Shown: piece after piece, positions 1-9,941 of the stretch | Numbering within the stretch: position 1 is the first letter of the stretch | How the letters are laid out: each line of letters opens with the position of its first letter | NCBI GenBank assembly: GCA_020630435.1 | Contig: JAHDBJ010000007.1 | Coordinates: 62,001 to 126,000, forward strand | From: Saprospiraceae bacterium | Lineage (GTDB): Bacteria; Bacteroidota; Bacteroidia; Chitinophagales; Saprospiraceae | DNA: 64,000 nucleotides | Reading direction: 5' to 3' | Program-made: the position numbers and the translations under genes | The notes under the pieces: model-generated | Database searches by the model: none | Seen by the model: the letters and a program-made list of their open reading frames with translations, nothing else | Told to the model about the DNA's origin: nothing

Positions 1-462
1 AATGATGAAAGTAACTCTGTAGCTATTATTGTGAAGCATCTTTGGGGCAATATGTTATCTCGATGGACAGATTTTCTAACCTCTGATGGTGAAAAAGAGT
101 GGCGAAAAAGAGATGCAGAGTTTGAAAATGATATTCAAAACAAAGTCGAGCTTTTAGAAAAATGGGAAGTAGGTTGGCATTGTCTTTTCCAAGCAATTGC
201 TAGCATCAATAGAGACAATTTTGAGACAACCGTCTATATTAGAAATCAAGGACATAGTATTATAGAGGCTATCAATAGGCAACTTTCTCATTATTCATAT
301 CATGTTGGACAAATCGTTTTTATTGGACGGATGATTAAAGGGGAAGACTGGCAAAGTTTATCTATTGCCAAAGGGCAATCTTCAAATTATAATCAAGAAA
401 AGTTTGCACAACCCAAAAGAAAAGCCCATTTTACAGATGAATATTTAAAAGATAAAAACTAG
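1..462 (+). CDS. DUF1572 (DinB-like) protein, 5' end cut by window edge
   Basis: The reading frame is open to the first base of the window, so the true start lies upstream; a GTG at 31 is an internal codon. The visible 154 codons match the DUF1572 family of small four-helix-bundle proteins related to DinB. The N-terminal part has the family-type stretch around [17 protein letters not shown], and the HYSYHVGQ segment carries histidines typical of the putative metal site. The family's function is not established. The stop is 10 nt before the methylmalonyl-CoA mutase start, so the two are probably co-transcribed. Family assignment is by recognition only. Confidence 0.75.
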   Translation, partial: NDESNSVAIIVKHLWGNMLSRWTDFLTSDGEKEWRKRDAEFENDIQNKVELLEKWEVGWHCLFQAIASINRDNFETTVYIRNQGHSIIEAINRQLSHYSYHVGQIVFIGRMIKGEDWQSLSIAKGQSSNYNQEKFAQPKRKAHFTDEYLKDKN

Positions 463-472
463 CTCTACACCA

Positions 473-2596
473 ATGAATCGTCCTGATTTTTCTACCATAA
501 ATCCAGATTTCTCTTTCTCCCATCAAAATACTGACGGAGAAATCATCTGGCATACACCTGAAAAAATTCCTATCAAGAGTGTTTACTCAAAATTAGAAAC
601 GATAGCATTTGAGCATTTGAATTTTGGTGCTGGCATTGCCCCTTTTTTGCGTGGTCCCTATAGCTCTATGTATGCCGTGCGCCCGTGGACAATTCGTCAA
701 TATGCAGGATTTTCAACGGCTCAAGAAAGCAATGCCTTTTATCGACGAAATCTAGCTGCAGGTCAAAAAGGTCTTTCTGTAGCGTTTGACTTAGCAACAC
801 ATAGAGGCTATGATTCTGACCACGAACGTGTTGTTGGTGATGTTGGAAAGGCTGGAGTAGCCATTGATAGTGTGGAAGATATGAAGGTCTTGTTTGATCA
901 AATTCCTTTAAATAAAATGTCCGTCTCCATGACAATGAATGGAGCAGTTATTCCTGTCATGGCCTTTTATATTGTAGCAGCAGAAGAACAAGGTGTCGAT
1001 CAACGATTATTAAGTGGCACTATTCAAAACGATATTTTGAAAGAATTCATGGTGCGGAACACCTATATCTACCCTCCTACTCCATCTATGAAAATCATCT
1101 CCGACATCTTTGAATATACGGCTCAACATATGCCGAAGTTTAACTCTATCAGCATTAGTGGTTATCATATTCAAGAAGCAGGAGGCACTGCCGATATCGA
1201 ATTGGCATATACCCTAGCAGATGGATTGGAGTATGTTCGAGCGGGGCTAAAGGCAGGGTTGAAAATTGACGATTTCGCTCCTAGGCTTTCCTTTTTCTGG
1301 GGCATAGGAATGAATCATTTCATGGAAATTGCCAAGATGCGTGCTGGTCGTATGCTATGGGCTAAATTAATAAAACAATTTAATCCAAACAACCCTAAAT
1401 CCTTAATGCTTCGTACACATTCTCAGACTTCGGGATGGAGCTTAACGGAACAAGATCCTTATAATAATATTGCTCGTACTTGTATTGAAGCTATGGCTGC
1501 TGTTTTGGGTGGTACACAGTCTCTACATACTAATTCGCTTGATGAAGCGATTGCTTTACCAACAGATTTTTCTGCAAAGATCGCCAGAGATACTCAAAAG
1601 TATATCCAGACAGAGACGGCTATTACAAAAGCCATTGATCCTTGGGCAGGTTCTCATTACATTGAATATCTAACACATCATATCGCACAGAACGCTTGGC
1701 AATTAATCCAAGAGGTTGAAGATTTAGGCGGCATGACAAAAGCCATTGAAAATGGACTTCCAAAACTACGAATCGAAGAAGCTGCTGCTCGAAAACAAGC
1801 ACGGATTGATAGTGGTCAAGATCGTATTGTTGGCGTCAATATTTTTCAAACTGACGATGACAGTGAAATGGATATTTTAGAAATTGACAATACTGCTGTT
1901 AGAGAACAGCAAATACAACAACTGCAAAAAATCAAACAAGAAAGAGATAATCAAGCTGTAGAAATTGCACTTAATCAGCTCTATCACTGTGCCAAAACAG
2001 GTGAAGGCAATCTACTAGAGTATGCCGTAAATGCTGCAAGATTACGAGCAACGCTAGGCGAAATATCTGATGCTATGGAAAAAGAGTTTGGCAGATTCAT
2101 TGCAACATCTAAATCTGTCAGCGGCGTTTATTCCAGTGAAATCAAAACAGATGAACAATTTATAGAGACGCTCGCCTTAGCAGATAATTTTGCTCTACAA
2201 GAAGGTCGTCGCCCTAGAATTATGATTGCCAAATTAGGGCAAGATGGTCATGACCGAGGCGCTAAAGTAATTGCCACAAGTTTTGCAGATTTAGGTTTTG
2301 ATGTTGATATTGGTCCTCTTTTTCAAACTCCTGCCGAAGCAGCTCGCCAAGCTGCCGAAAATGATGTACATATTTTAGGTATTTCCTCTTTAGCTGCTGG
2401 ACATAAAACCCTCGTTCCTCAAACAATAGCAGCGCTAGAAAAGCTAGGAAGAGCCGATATCATGGTTGTAGTGGGTGGTGTTATCCCACAACAGGATTAT
2501 GATTTTTTGTATGAGGCGGGTGTATCGGGCGTTTTTGGTCCTGGCACAAAAATCGCTCTAGCTGCTAAGGAAATCCTTATGGTCTTGCAGGAATGA
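473..2596 (+). CDS. mutB: methylmalonyl-CoA mutase, large (catalytic) subunit
   Basis: This 707-residue protein has the full catalytic-subunit architecture. An N-terminal TIM-barrel substrate domain (about 40-560) contains [18 protein letters not shown] and the [13 protein letters not shown] segment. A C-terminal cobalamin-binding domain (about 580-705) contains DGHDRG (591-596), with His593 the expected lower axial cobalt ligand, followed by the GISSLAAGH and VVVGGVIP segments. It interconverts (R)-methylmalonyl-CoA and succinyl-CoA in the cytoplasm using adenosylcobalamin. A methylmalonyl-CoA epimerase that would supply its substrate is encoded far away at 51232-51636. Bacteroidota enzymes are often heterodimers; a small-subunit gene is not in the window and may lie upstream. 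Confidence 0.95.
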   Translation: MNRPDFSTINPDFSFSHQNTDGEIIWHTPEKIPIKSVYSKLETIAFEHLNFGAGIAPFLRGPYSSMYAVRPWTIRQYAGFSTAQESNAFYRRNLAAGQKGLSVAFDLATHRGYDSDHERVVGDVGKAGVAIDSVEDMKVLFDQIPLNKMSVSMTMNGAVIPVMAFYIVAAEEQGVDQRLLSGTIQNDILKEFMVRNTYIYPPTPSMKIISDIFEYTAQHMPKFNSISISGYHIQEAGGTADIELAYTLADGLEYVRAGLKAGLKIDDFAPRLSFFWGIGMNHFMEIAKMRAGRMLWAKLIKQFNPNNPKSLMLRTHSQTSGWSLTEQDPYNNIARTCIEAMAAVLGGTQSLHTNSLDEAIALPTDFSAKIARDTQKYIQTETAITKAIDPWAGSHYIEYLTHHIAQNAWQLIQEVEDLGGMTKAIENGLPKLRIEEAAARKQARIDSGQDRIVGVNIFQTDDDSEMDILEIDNTAVREQQIQQLQKIKQERDNQAVEIALNQLYHCAKTGEGNLLEYAVNAARLRATLGEISDAMEKEFGRFIATSKSVSGVYSSEIKTDEQFIETLALADNFALQEGRRPRIMIAKLGQDGHDRGAKVIATSFADLGFDVDIGPLFQTPAEAARQAAENDVHILGISSLAAGHKTLVPQTIAALEKLGRADIMVVVGGVIPQQDYDFLYEAGVSGVFGPGTKIALAAKEILMVLQE

Positions 2597-2796
2597 TGCT
2601 TAAAAGTATATTTCATTTTCAAAAAACATAACTTCTATATACTAATAGTCCATTAGGAATAGATATTTTAAAACATACTACTATTACACTTCTCTAAAGT
2701 TATTCATAGAGCCATTTTAAGAACTTATGCAACCCTTCTTAAATCGATTTGTCTTTACTTCCAAACGATTTAAAAAAAAATTAAAAATTGCACATT

Positions 2797-3537
2797 ATGA
2801 ACGATTTAAAAAATATAGCTACGCTTTGTCTAATTTCTTTATTATTTACGACTACGATTCAAGCACAATGGTGGAAAGGATGGGGATATGGCATTAAAGG
2901 AGAAGGTTCAGTTGTTTCAAAGACCTATGATTTTGAAGATTTTGAAAAATTATCTATGGCAGTAAGTGCCGATGTTGAACTTCGTATTGGCAAAACGCAA
3001 TCTGTAGAAATAAAAGCACAGCAAAACATCTTAGACAACCTTGATATAGAAGTTTCTGGAAATAAATTACGCATTAGAAATGATAGAAATGTACGAAGCG
3101 CTAAACGAATAAAAATATATATCACGATGACAAATATAAAAGGGCTCGCTGTAGCTGGTTCTGGTACAATAAAAGGAATAGGCACTTTTTCCAACTTAGC
3201 TAATCTAGACTTAGCGATTGCAGGTTCAGGTGATATGTATTTGGATGTAGAAGCTCAATCTGTGGAAAGTGCTATTTCGGGTTCAGGAACACTCTCTATA
3301 AAAGGAAAGACGGATTCTTACGAAGCTGCTGTATCAGGAAGTGGAGATGTCTTTGGTTATGATTTTACAACCAACCGTTGTGCCGTTGCTATTTCTGGTT
3401 CAGGTACTTGTAAGATAACCGTTAATGAAAAACTAAAAGCAAGAGTATCAGGAAGTGGCGACGTTTATTATAAAGGTTCTGTAAAACAAGTCGATGCTAA
3501 AGTTTCTGGAAGTGGTGATGTCGAGCAGGTAAACTAA
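2797..3537 (+). CDS. secreted GIN-domain (DUF2807) protein
   Basis: The ATG at 2797 is preferred over a TTG at 2788 because it starts directly with a signal peptide (MNDLKNIATLCLISLLFTTT, cleavage near IQAQ). The mature part matches the DUF2807 'putative auto-transporter adhesin, head GIN' family. It holds seven glycine/serine-rich rungs, each with a core such as SGSGT or SGSGD, spaced about 20 residues apart, as expected of a right-handed parallel beta-helix. It is probably periplasmic or cell-surface; its biochemical role is unknown. It lacks a T9SS sorting domain. It is followed after 55 nt by a secreted metallopeptidase-like gene on the same strand. Confidence 0.8.
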   Translation: MNDLKNIATLCLISLLFTTTIQAQWWKGWGYGIKGEGSVVSKTYDFEDFEKLSMAVSADVELRIGKTQSVEIKAQQNILDNLDIEVSGNKLRIRNDRNVRSAKRIKIYITMTNIKGLAVAGSGTIKGIGTFSNLANLDLAIAGSGDMYLDVEAQSVESAISGSGTLSIKGKTDSYEAAVSGSGDVFGYDFTTNRCAVAISGSGTCKITVNEKLKARVSGSGDVYYKGSVKQVDAKVSGSGDVEQVN

Positions 3538-3592
3538 CCTCCTTATAAAAAATCACACCATCATTATATATTCCAAAGCAACTAATTATTAT

Positions 3593-4990
3593 ATGTATAA
3601 AACAACTAAGTTTTTATTTGTTCTTATTTTTTATTTAGGAACATATAATTGTATAATCGCACAGCCACATTTAGAAGGAAATATTTTCATAGATACAAAA
3701 ACAGGTTATTGGAAATGTGAACTCACCGTCTCAAATATACCTAAACTTCAAGAATATAAAATATTATTGAATAAAGGTATGAATATCAAATTCATTAAAG
3801 ATTCATCGGATGCATTACTTCGTTATAAAGGTTATTATAATGGAGAAATAAAAGGTGAAGCAATAGGGTATTACCTAGTTAATCATAAAGGAAAATCTAA
3901 GCCAATAAACCAATTTACAATCGAGTATGTTGGAGCATTTCCAGTCTATAAAAATGAATTTAATACTTTTGATTTTAAAGGATATATTGCCAATAATGGC
4001 TTAACATTACGTGCTGCCGAGCAAACGAAATGGTATCCTGTATTATATGACGTTACGAACGATAGAATTATCTACGATTATACATATAACCTCCAAATTT
4101 CGCTTGATCAAAAAAAGAGTATTTTCATTAATGGGAATCCTCCAATAAAGGCAGATAATGCTTCTTTTAAAACCGAGAAACCAAGACCTTTAATGCTTTT
4201 TATTGGAGATTATCATTTTATAGAACATAATGGTAATTATATTCTAAATGATACGATCTCTAAAACAACAGCAGATGCCGTTTTTAAAAATATTAACTTA
4301 ATAAAAGTCTATCTTCAAGAACTCCTTCAAGCTACTTTTAAAGATAAAATATACCTGATAAATCATAAGGCTGTCAACAAACGTAAAGAAGGAAGTAGTT
4401 GGGGGTTTAATACTTATCCTGCATTTGCATTTACAGATGTTAATTTTCAAAACTGGATTGTTGATGGAGGAACATTTAGTCATAAAACCTCTAAATATCT
4501 AGGCCACGAGTTCTCTCACAACTATTTTGGACATAATGTGATGTCGGGAAAACTATTTTGGTTTTGGCTAGAATCTTTTCCCGAATATCTTTCATTTAGA
4601 GTGGTAGAACATTTTGCTGATAACAGTTTAGTAAATAAACTAATTATTAAAAAAGTGGAACAAATAAATAAATCAAAAGATGATTTTAAGCCACTTCCTG
4701 AAATCACTTCAATTGATGAGATAAATAATACATATCGTTATGTCCTTGGTCCTTTAATATTAAAATGTTTTGAAATTGAGTTTGGAAAAGAAAAATTAGA
4801 TTTTGTAATGCAAAAATTATTAGCAAAATCTCACCATCAGACACTTACATTGGACTTGTTTAGACAAATGTCTTTAAATGCTGGAATAAAACGAAAAAAA
4901 TACCAATTGTTTTATGACAAGTATATTAAATCTAAGGATTTCAAAACAAACATTATAAATCGGATAGAAACTTCCATTCATAAAAATTAA
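3593..4990 (+). CDS. secreted M1-like (gluzincin) metallopeptidase-family protein
   Basis: The 465-residue protein starts with a signal peptide (hydrophobic residues 6-23, then IIAQ). Its central segment reads HEFSH followed by WFWLESFPEYLS. This is an HExxH zinc-binding helix with a downstream glutamate 17 residues after the second His, one short of the usual M1 spacing. The surrounding pattern (YLGHEFSHNYFGH, PEYLSF) resembles the M1-like fold seen in Bacteroidota exported peptidases. It would hydrolyse peptides in the periplasm or outside the cell. The N-terminal 200 residues are probably beta-rich but not recognised. It may be part of a two-gene unit with the GIN-domain protein. Confidence 0.7.
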   Translation: MYKTTKFLFVLIFYLGTYNCIIAQPHLEGNIFIDTKTGYWKCELTVSNIPKLQEYKILLNKGMNIKFIKDSSDALLRYKGYYNGEIKGEAIGYYLVNHKGKSKPINQFTIEYVGAFPVYKNEFNTFDFKGYIANNGLTLRAAEQTKWYPVLYDVTNDRIIYDYTYNLQISLDQKKSIFINGNPPIKADNASFKTEKPRPLMLFIGDYHFIEHNGNYILNDTISKTTADAVFKNINLIKVYLQELLQATFKDKIYLINHKAVNKRKEGSSWGFNTYPAFAFTDVNFQNWIVDGGTFSHKTSKYLGHEFSHNYFGHNVMSGKLFWFWLESFPEYLSFRVVEHFADNSLVNKLIIKKVEQINKSKDDFKPLPEITSIDEINNTYRYVLGPLILKCFEIEFGKEKLDFVMQKLLAKSHHQTLTLDLFRQMSLNAGIKRKKYQLFYDKYIKSKDFKTNIINRIETSIHKN

Positions 4991-5402
4991 ACTATTCGCT
5001 CTAGTCCTACTAGAAGAAAAACAAGAATCTCTAGGAGTGGTAATGAGGAATAGGTTAATTCGTTTATTTCCTAAAGAATTCTAACATATTTTCTCTTTTG
5101 TAACAAGTGAACACAATAAAGTCTCAATTATCTTTTGGTAGTTGAGACTCTATTTTTTAACATCTTAATTATACTAAAACTTGAGCAGCTCTCAAAACCA
5201 CAACTCTTTAAATAGTCAATAAAATTCGATATTAAAATATAATTAGATAATCATTACTTAATCTAGGATTTGTATTTGCTTCAACAGCATTTAGACTTTA
5301 AGAAAACTTAATCGGTATAGGTTAAGACAAAATATTTCCTTGTAACAATTATTTTTTGTTTTTCTATCTTTACTACTAATAACTTTTATTGTCTTAATTT
5401 GT
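4991..5402. other. intergenic stretch with terminator and possible decayed coding sequence
   Basis: After the peptidase stop there is a hairpin terminator (listed separately). Just before it, frame 4983-5084 reads as 33 codons ending LVLLEEKQESLGVVMRNRL and then a stop at 5084. This looks protein-like, but there is no start or recognisable family. The rest, about 5160-5402, is AT-rich with no supported gene. A short minus-strand frame (5291-5479, starting MKTTILIKADNLGAFNDLD) is possible but unsupported. Confidence 0.4.
5120..5159 (+). terminator. rho-independent terminator-like hairpin
   Basis: AGTCTCAA (5120-5127) pairs with TTGAGACT (5142-5149), followed by a T-rich run. It lies 130 nt downstream of the metallopeptidase stop, and no other plus-strand gene intervenes. 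Confidence 0.6.
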
Positions 5403-5517
5403 GTGGGACTTACAAAAGTAATGTCCAAATCATTAAATGCACCCAAATTATCCGCCTTGATAAGAATGGTTGTTTTCATATTTGGTTATATCCTGTTTGG
5501 TGGTGTCAATATTTACC

Positions 5518-5708
5518 CGATATTACATAAGAATTGTATGGGAAACAACCTCATATCTAACCGATATTTATATGGTGGAAAAACAGAAGATCTTGCCAAA
5601 GATGGTGCTTCTAAAATCCCAAATACAACCTTACACATGATCGCTAAAGCGAGTCACTTTACACAATCAGAGATTATTAATACTAAAATTAAAGAATTTT
5701 TAAAATGA
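5518..5708 (+). pseudogene. C-terminal remnant of an alpha/beta hydrolase
   Basis: A plus-strand frame with only a GTG start at 5403 ends at 5708. Its last 47 codons read RYLYGGKTEDLAKDGASKIP and then a SHF segment. This resembles the end of alpha/beta hydrolases: the strand carrying the catalytic Asp, then the loop with the catalytic His (here ASHF). The N-terminal two thirds, including the nucleophile elbow, are absent. The upstream part of the frame does not look related. The stop overlaps the reductase start by 4 nt, a normal operon junction, which suggests that a deletion removed most of the hydrolase gene. Homology is inferred by eye. Confidence 0.5.
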
Positions 5709-6448
5709 AAAAATTACAAGGAAGAGTAGCTATTATCACAGGAGGCGCTAGTGGTATTGGAAAAGCCACTGCCGTTAAATTTATAGAAGAAGGTGCTAAA
5801 GTCGCCATTTGGGATGTCAATGAGGCTGCCGCAAATGCAACAATTGAAGCACTCAATGTCGATTCAAACACGATAAAATTTTATAATGTAAATACTGCGA
5901 ACTTTGAAGCAGTAGAACAAGCTGCCAAAGCTGTAGTAGAAGACTTTGGACAAATTGATATATTAATTAACAATGCAGGTATTACTAGAGATTCTACTTT
6001 AAAAAAAATCTCTCTACATCAATGGAATCAGGTTATAGACGTCAATCTGACAGGCGTTTTTTATTGCACGAAAGCTGTCTATCCCTATATGGAAGCAAAG
6101 GGCTATGGAAGAATTGTTACAGCATCCTCAGTCGTCGGTTTATATGGTAATTTCGGTCAAACAAACTATGCTGCTGCTAAAGCGGGTGTAATTGGTATGA
6201 CAAAAGTTTGGGCTAAGGAAATGGGGAGAAAAGGAATAACGGCCAACACTGTTGCGCCTGGCTTTATTCTAACAGAAATGGTTGCTGCTATCCCGAAAGA
6301 AATTTTAGAAAAAATGAGTAAAAATGTTCCTGTAAAGAGACTAGGGCAAGCTAGTGAAGTTGCAAATGTTTATGCTTTTCTGGCCGCCGAAGATGCGGGA
6401 TATATTAATGGTGCTACTATCAGTATAGATGGTGGTTTGACAATATAA
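5705..6448 (+). CDS. fabG: short-chain dehydrogenase/reductase, FabG/PhaB-like
   Basis: The protein is 247 residues, typical of classical SDRs. The Rossmann motif TGGASGIG is at about 13-20, NNAG near 90, a catalytic Ser in the ASSVVG segment, and YAAAK near 156-160. The C-terminal GATISIDGGLTI is characteristic of 3-oxoacyl-ACP or acetoacetyl-CoA reductases. It would reduce 3-ketoacyl thioesters with NADPH in the cytoplasm. Whether it acts in fatty acid synthesis (FabG) or acetoacetyl-CoA reduction (PhaB) cannot be decided. Its ATG overlaps the upstream hydrolase remnant by 4 nt. It is followed by a terminator at 6633. Confidence 0.85.
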   Translation: MKKLQGRVAIITGGASGIGKATAVKFIEEGAKVAIWDVNEAAANATIEALNVDSNTIKFYNVNTANFEAVEQAAKAVVEDFGQIDILINNAGITRDSTLKKISLHQWNQVIDVNLTGVFYCTKAVYPYMEAKGYGRIVTASSVVGLYGNFGQTNYAAAKAGVIGMTKVWAKEMGRKGITANTVAPGFILTEMVAAIPKEILEKMSKNVPVKRLGQASEVANVYAFLAAEDAGYINGATISIDGGLTI

Positions 6449-6632
6449 ACAATGGGAAAATAAAGCTTTATAATTTTATTAGAAAAACACACTCTAAGAA
6501 AGATTCAACTAAATGGGAATTTGCCAAGGGGAAACATTTAGCTTAGTCTATGCTGTGTTATTCCCTCAAAAAATAAAAAACCTAATCACTTTAGTTACAC
6601 TTGTTGATTTTTGTTTTATTTAAATTTGTTAG

Positions 6633-6664
6633 AGACGGATTATTGAAACAAACCGTCTTTTTTA
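6633..6664 (+). terminator. terminator of the SDR gene
   Basis: AGACGG (6633-6638) pairs with CCGTCT (6653-6658), followed by a T-run. It lies between convergent genes and touches the stop of the PorP/SprF gene, so it mainly serves the plus-strand unit. Confidence 0.65.
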
Positions 6665-7624
6665 TCTACTCCCATCAAAAGCATAAGTAATATTAACCTC
6701 ATGGGTACTCCCATAAAATGGGCCAAAGTTTTTGAATGTGTGATCAAAACCATAACCTATTTTCAAATGCCTATCGTATAAACTAAACAATGCTCCTGCT
6801 AGCACTCCAACCTCTATGTGTAATGTTCCGCTTGTAGAGACACCTCCCCCCATCCAAAACACATCATTGTATTGAAACCTCAAATTAAAATCTGCTTGAA
6901 TCGGTGCATTTGGAACATACTTTAACCAAATAGAAGGTTCTAAAAAATGTTGCTCATTTAAATATTTATATAGCCCTAGCATTCCATAATAATGTCGAAC
7001 TCTATTGATACTAAAGGCTTCCTTGTTATCGTCTTCAAATACCGAATTTAGACCAAAAACTTGAGGCATAGAGATACCTCCATACAGTCTATCTCCATAA
7101 TTTAAAGTCTGGTAAAAATACAACCCTATTCCAAAATCAGGATACCACCTAGTCGCCTGATCCGCTGCTACAATATCACCATCATCTCGAAAATTGATTT
7201 CATCAATTTTTATACGATATTGTACCAAACCACCCATTAAACCAAGATTTATACCCCAACGATCATCATCACCATTAAGCAGATAAGCTGCTCGCACATA
7301 CCCCCCAGTTAAACCTGTAGGACCTGTTTGATCATTTATCATTTGAAACCCAAACGTATTGTTTGTTTTATTAGAAAAGTACTCAACCCTTGCCGTCTGA
7401 GTTACAGGGGTATTGTTAAAACTAGTCCATTGAGAACGATATGACAAGCCTGCTGATAGCTTATATTCATAAAGTAATAAATCGTTATTCATAGTTGCAG
7501 GATTTAAAAAGCTATGATTTTCTCGATACTGTGTAAATAACGGAAGCTGTTGTGCCATGAGCAAGGAACAATAATAAAAAATGCCTAGCAAACAGAAAGC
7601 AAAACGCAGATATAAAGTTGGCAT
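6662..7624 (-). CDS. PorP/SprF family type IX secretion system membrane protein
   Basis: The 320-residue protein has an N-terminal signal peptide (MPTLYLRFAFCLLGIFYYC, cleavage near MAQQ). It then shows the family signature QLPLFTQYRENHSFLNPA and alternating aromatic/polar strands expected of an outer-membrane beta-barrel, ending in a beta-strand. PorP/SprF proteins bind T9SS CTD-bearing or adhesin substrates at the outer membrane. It is divergent from a T9SS type-B sorted protein at 7803-9467. In Bacteroidota PorP/SprF paralogues commonly sit beside large gliding-type adhesins, so the neighbour is a plausible partner substrate. Confidence 0.9.
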   Translation of the reverse strand: MPTLYLRFAFCLLGIFYYCSLLMAQQLPLFTQYRENHSFLNPATMNNDLLLYEYKLSAGLSYRSQWTSFNNTPVTQTARVEYFSNKTNNTFGFQMINDQTGPTGLTGGYVRAAYLLNGDDDRWGINLGLMGGLVQYRIKIDEINFRDDGDIVAADQATRWYPDFGIGLYFYQTLNYGDRLYGGISMPQVFGLNSVFEDDNKEAFSINRVRHYYGMLGLYKYLNEQHFLEPSIWLKYVPNAPIQADFNLRFQYNDVFWMGGGVSTSGTLHIEVGVLAGALFSLYDRHLKIGYGFDHTFKNFGPFYGSTHEVNITYAFDGSR

Positions 7625-7802
7625 TTGTAGTCGAGGTATTTGTTTTGTAAATAATCTTTATGTTTTCCTCAACGAGTTGGGAACTCTTTTTGGTTGGCTA
7701 CTTTTATTAATTTTTTCATCAAAAAGATTAGTATCTCCAACCAAAATGATAATAGATAGCGTTGTTGCATATAAGAACATTACGATACCAATTATTTTTA
7801 TC

Positions 7803-9467
7803 ATGCTCCCTAGATTTACTTTTGGATTATTTTTTTTTAGTTTTCCATTTTTCTTAACAGCGACTCATATAGCTGGTGGACAGTTCTCTTATGAATGTCT
7901 AGGTTCGGAAGGTGCTTCCAATCGTTATAACATCAATTTAGATCTCTTTTTAGATTGTAGTATTAATAATAAAAATTATATCGATTTTGATAACGAGATT
8001 ATCATAGCTATATATAGTAGTAATAATCTCTTGATACCCTATGAAAGGCATACTGTTCCACTTATATTAGAAGAAGATGTAGAAATAGAAGAACGTTGCT
8101 TTGATTATACAGAATTAGGTTACGAACCTTGTATTAGAAAAGGCATATATACTTTATCTGTAATGCTTCCCAGAGGCGCACAAAGTTATTATATTACTTA
8201 CCAAAGATGTTGTCGCACCCCTGCTAGTATTAATATTAAGAATACCGATGAAATAGGAGGGACATACACACTAGAAATTCCCCAATCGGCACAAGTTAGT
8301 TGTAATAACAGTTCTAGACTCAATACTTATCCTCCACTCTATGTTTGTATTGATCAAGATATAAATTATAAATTAAACATTACAGATTCTGATGGTGATG
8401 ATTTAGTCTTTACTTTTTGTTCTCCATTAGTTGGTCCAAAACGAACAAATGCGGTTCCTGATCCCCCTAAACCGCCTCCATATACTAAGGTCACCTATAA
8501 TAGCCCTGCTTATTCTCCGTCTCAGCCGATGGGAGGAAACCCCATTGTAAATATGAACCCTGAAACGGGGACAATTAGAGGAAAACCTCAAAGCATTGGA
8601 CAATACCTCATTGGGGTTTGTGTAAATGAATACCGTAACAATAGGCTTATTGGTTCTACCAACCTTGAATTTGTCATTCAAGTTATTGATTGTAGAATTT
8701 CTCGAAAAATAGTGACTAACAGTTTCATTACTCCTGCCTGTTCTACTGGAGAACTAGGAGCAATCGATGTAGAAATACAAGAAAAAATTCCACCTAATTT
8801 TTCTTTTGAATGGTCAAATGGTGCAACGAGCGAAGATCTAACAGATTTAACGCCTGGCGATTATAGTTTGACCGTTACAGATAACGATAATGGATGCACC
8901 AATGAAAAATACTATACTATCGAAAACTTACCTCCTCCTCGTTTTGAAATGATTGGAGATACTACTGTTAATGCCGAAGATGAAATCGAACTTTGGATAA
9001 ATCCTCTAGGAGATAGTCACGATTATATTGTCGAATGGCAGTCCGAAGTCTATATGGATGATCCTTTTTCATTTAGACCGACCGTTTTGTTTGACAATTC
9101 CTCTTTAGTAACTGCTACTGTTGCTTATAAGGATAATTCTCTGTGTACCAATACACAACAATCAAAGATTACACTAAAATTTCCTTCTGAAAGTTCTGAA
9201 AATAATAATGGTATTACTCCTAATGGTGATGGCCTAAATGATGTATTATTTTTTTCTGGATTAGATGATCATCCTAAGAATCAACTGACCATTTTCAATC
9301 GATGGGGAGATGTTATTTTCCACGTCCAACCTTACCAAAACAATTGGTCTGGTCAAAATAAAAACACTAAAAAGCCACTCCCTTCGGGAACATATTATTA
9401 TATCTTAAGGTTAGACATTCCTGAAGGAAAATATCATTCTGGTTCTGTAACGATTATACGAAAATAG
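7803..9467 (+). CDS. secreted protein with SprB-like repeat and gliding-motility C-terminal (T9SS type B) domain
   Basis: The frame is open from 7581, but that start would overlap the divergent PorP gene. The ATG at 7803 gives a clean signal peptide (MLPRFTFGLFFFSFPFFLTA) followed by THIAGG, the usual mature N terminus of this class; ATG 7746 is the alternative. About 555 residues. The N-terminal beta-rich part contains many cysteines. A SprB-type repeat (FEWSNGATSEDLTDLTPGDY) lies in the middle. The C terminus (ITPNGDGLNDVLFFSG to the end) is the CHU_C/gliding motility-associated sorting domain with the IFNRWG motif. It is exported by the T9SS and probably surface-attached. The adjacent PorP/SprF gene supports this. 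Confidence 0.85.
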   Translation: MLPRFTFGLFFFSFPFFLTATHIAGGQFSYECLGSEGASNRYNINLDLFLDCSINNKNYIDFDNEIIIAIYSSNNLLIPYERHTVPLILEEDVEIEERCFDYTELGYEPCIRKGIYTLSVMLPRGAQSYYITYQRCCRTPASINIKNTDEIGGTYTLEIPQSAQVSCNNSSRLNTYPPLYVCIDQDINYKLNITDSDGDDLVFTFCSPLVGPKRTNAVPDPPKPPPYTKVTYNSPAYSPSQPMGGNPIVNMNPETGTIRGKPQSIGQYLIGVCVNEYRNNRLIGSTNLEFVIQVIDCRISRKIVTNSFITPACSTGELGAIDVEIQEKIPPNFSFEWSNGATSEDLTDLTPGDYSLTVTDNDNGCTNEKYYTIENLPPPRFEMIGDTTVNAEDEIELWINPLGDSHDYIVEWQSEVYMDDPFSFRPTVLFDNSSLVTATVAYKDNSLCTNTQQSKITLKFPSESSENNNGITPNGDGLNDVLFFSGLDDHPKNQLTIFNRWGDVIFHVQPYQNNWSGQNKNTKKPLPSGTYYYILRLDIPEGKYHSGSVTIIRK

Positions 9468-9468
9468 T

Positions 9469-9903
9469 TTATAATATCTCCGACAAAGCTCTTAAAATGT
9501 CGTAAGGCGTTACGATTCCTATGCATTTTCCATTTTTATTTACAATAACAGAATGATATTCATTTTTCAGAAAAAGTCTTATTATTTCTTTTATTGGAGT
9601 TTCTTCTTCTACCACCACAGGATCTTTAGTCATTATATCTGATGCTAAAACCGCTTTAAAAAACTTTTCATTTTCCGCTTCACATTGTTTAATTTTCAAT
9701 CTTGAAAATTTATCTTGAAGCTGATAATAATCGCTTTTACTAATAACCCCAATACATATAGCCGAATCATTGATAACTGGTAAGTGATGAAAAGAGCTAT
9801 TTTCAAATATATCAACGATTTCTGTTCCTATAGTTTTAGGCTTTACAGAAATAGGATTCTTCGTCATTATTGAGGATACTGTTCCTAAAAATAATTGAGT
9901 CAT
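9469..9903 (-). CDS. CBS-domain pair protein
   Basis: The 144-residue protein consists almost only of two CBS motifs. The first starts at SSIMTKNPISVKP and includes HHLPVI and GVISKSDYY. The second starts at DIMTKDPVVVEEETP and includes HSVIVNKNGKCIGIVTPYDI. CBS pairs bind adenine nucleotides and act as energy sensors. It is the last gene of the minus-strand unit HPF-USP-CBS, which starts at an FNR/CRP-like promoter at 11133-11198. It is paralogous to the CBS proteins at 21176 and 22546, which have the same length and layout. Confidence 0.9.
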   Translation of the reverse strand: MTQLFLGTVSSIMTKNPISVKPKTIGTEIVDIFENSSFHHLPVINDSAICIGVISKSDYYQLQDKFSRLKIKQCEAENEKFFKAVLASDIMTKDPVVVEEETPIKEIIRLFLKNEYHSVIVNKNGKCIGIVTPYDILRALSEIL

Positions 9904-9941
9904 AGTATTTAAATTTTGGAAGTGATTTTTATTTAAATGGT

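Noticed and set aside
5291-5479. 62-codon minus-strand ORF starting MKTTILIKADNLGAFNDLD
   Set aside because: Protein-like start, but no family, partner or promoter, and it overlaps the other doubtful frame; left as a mention in the intergenic note.
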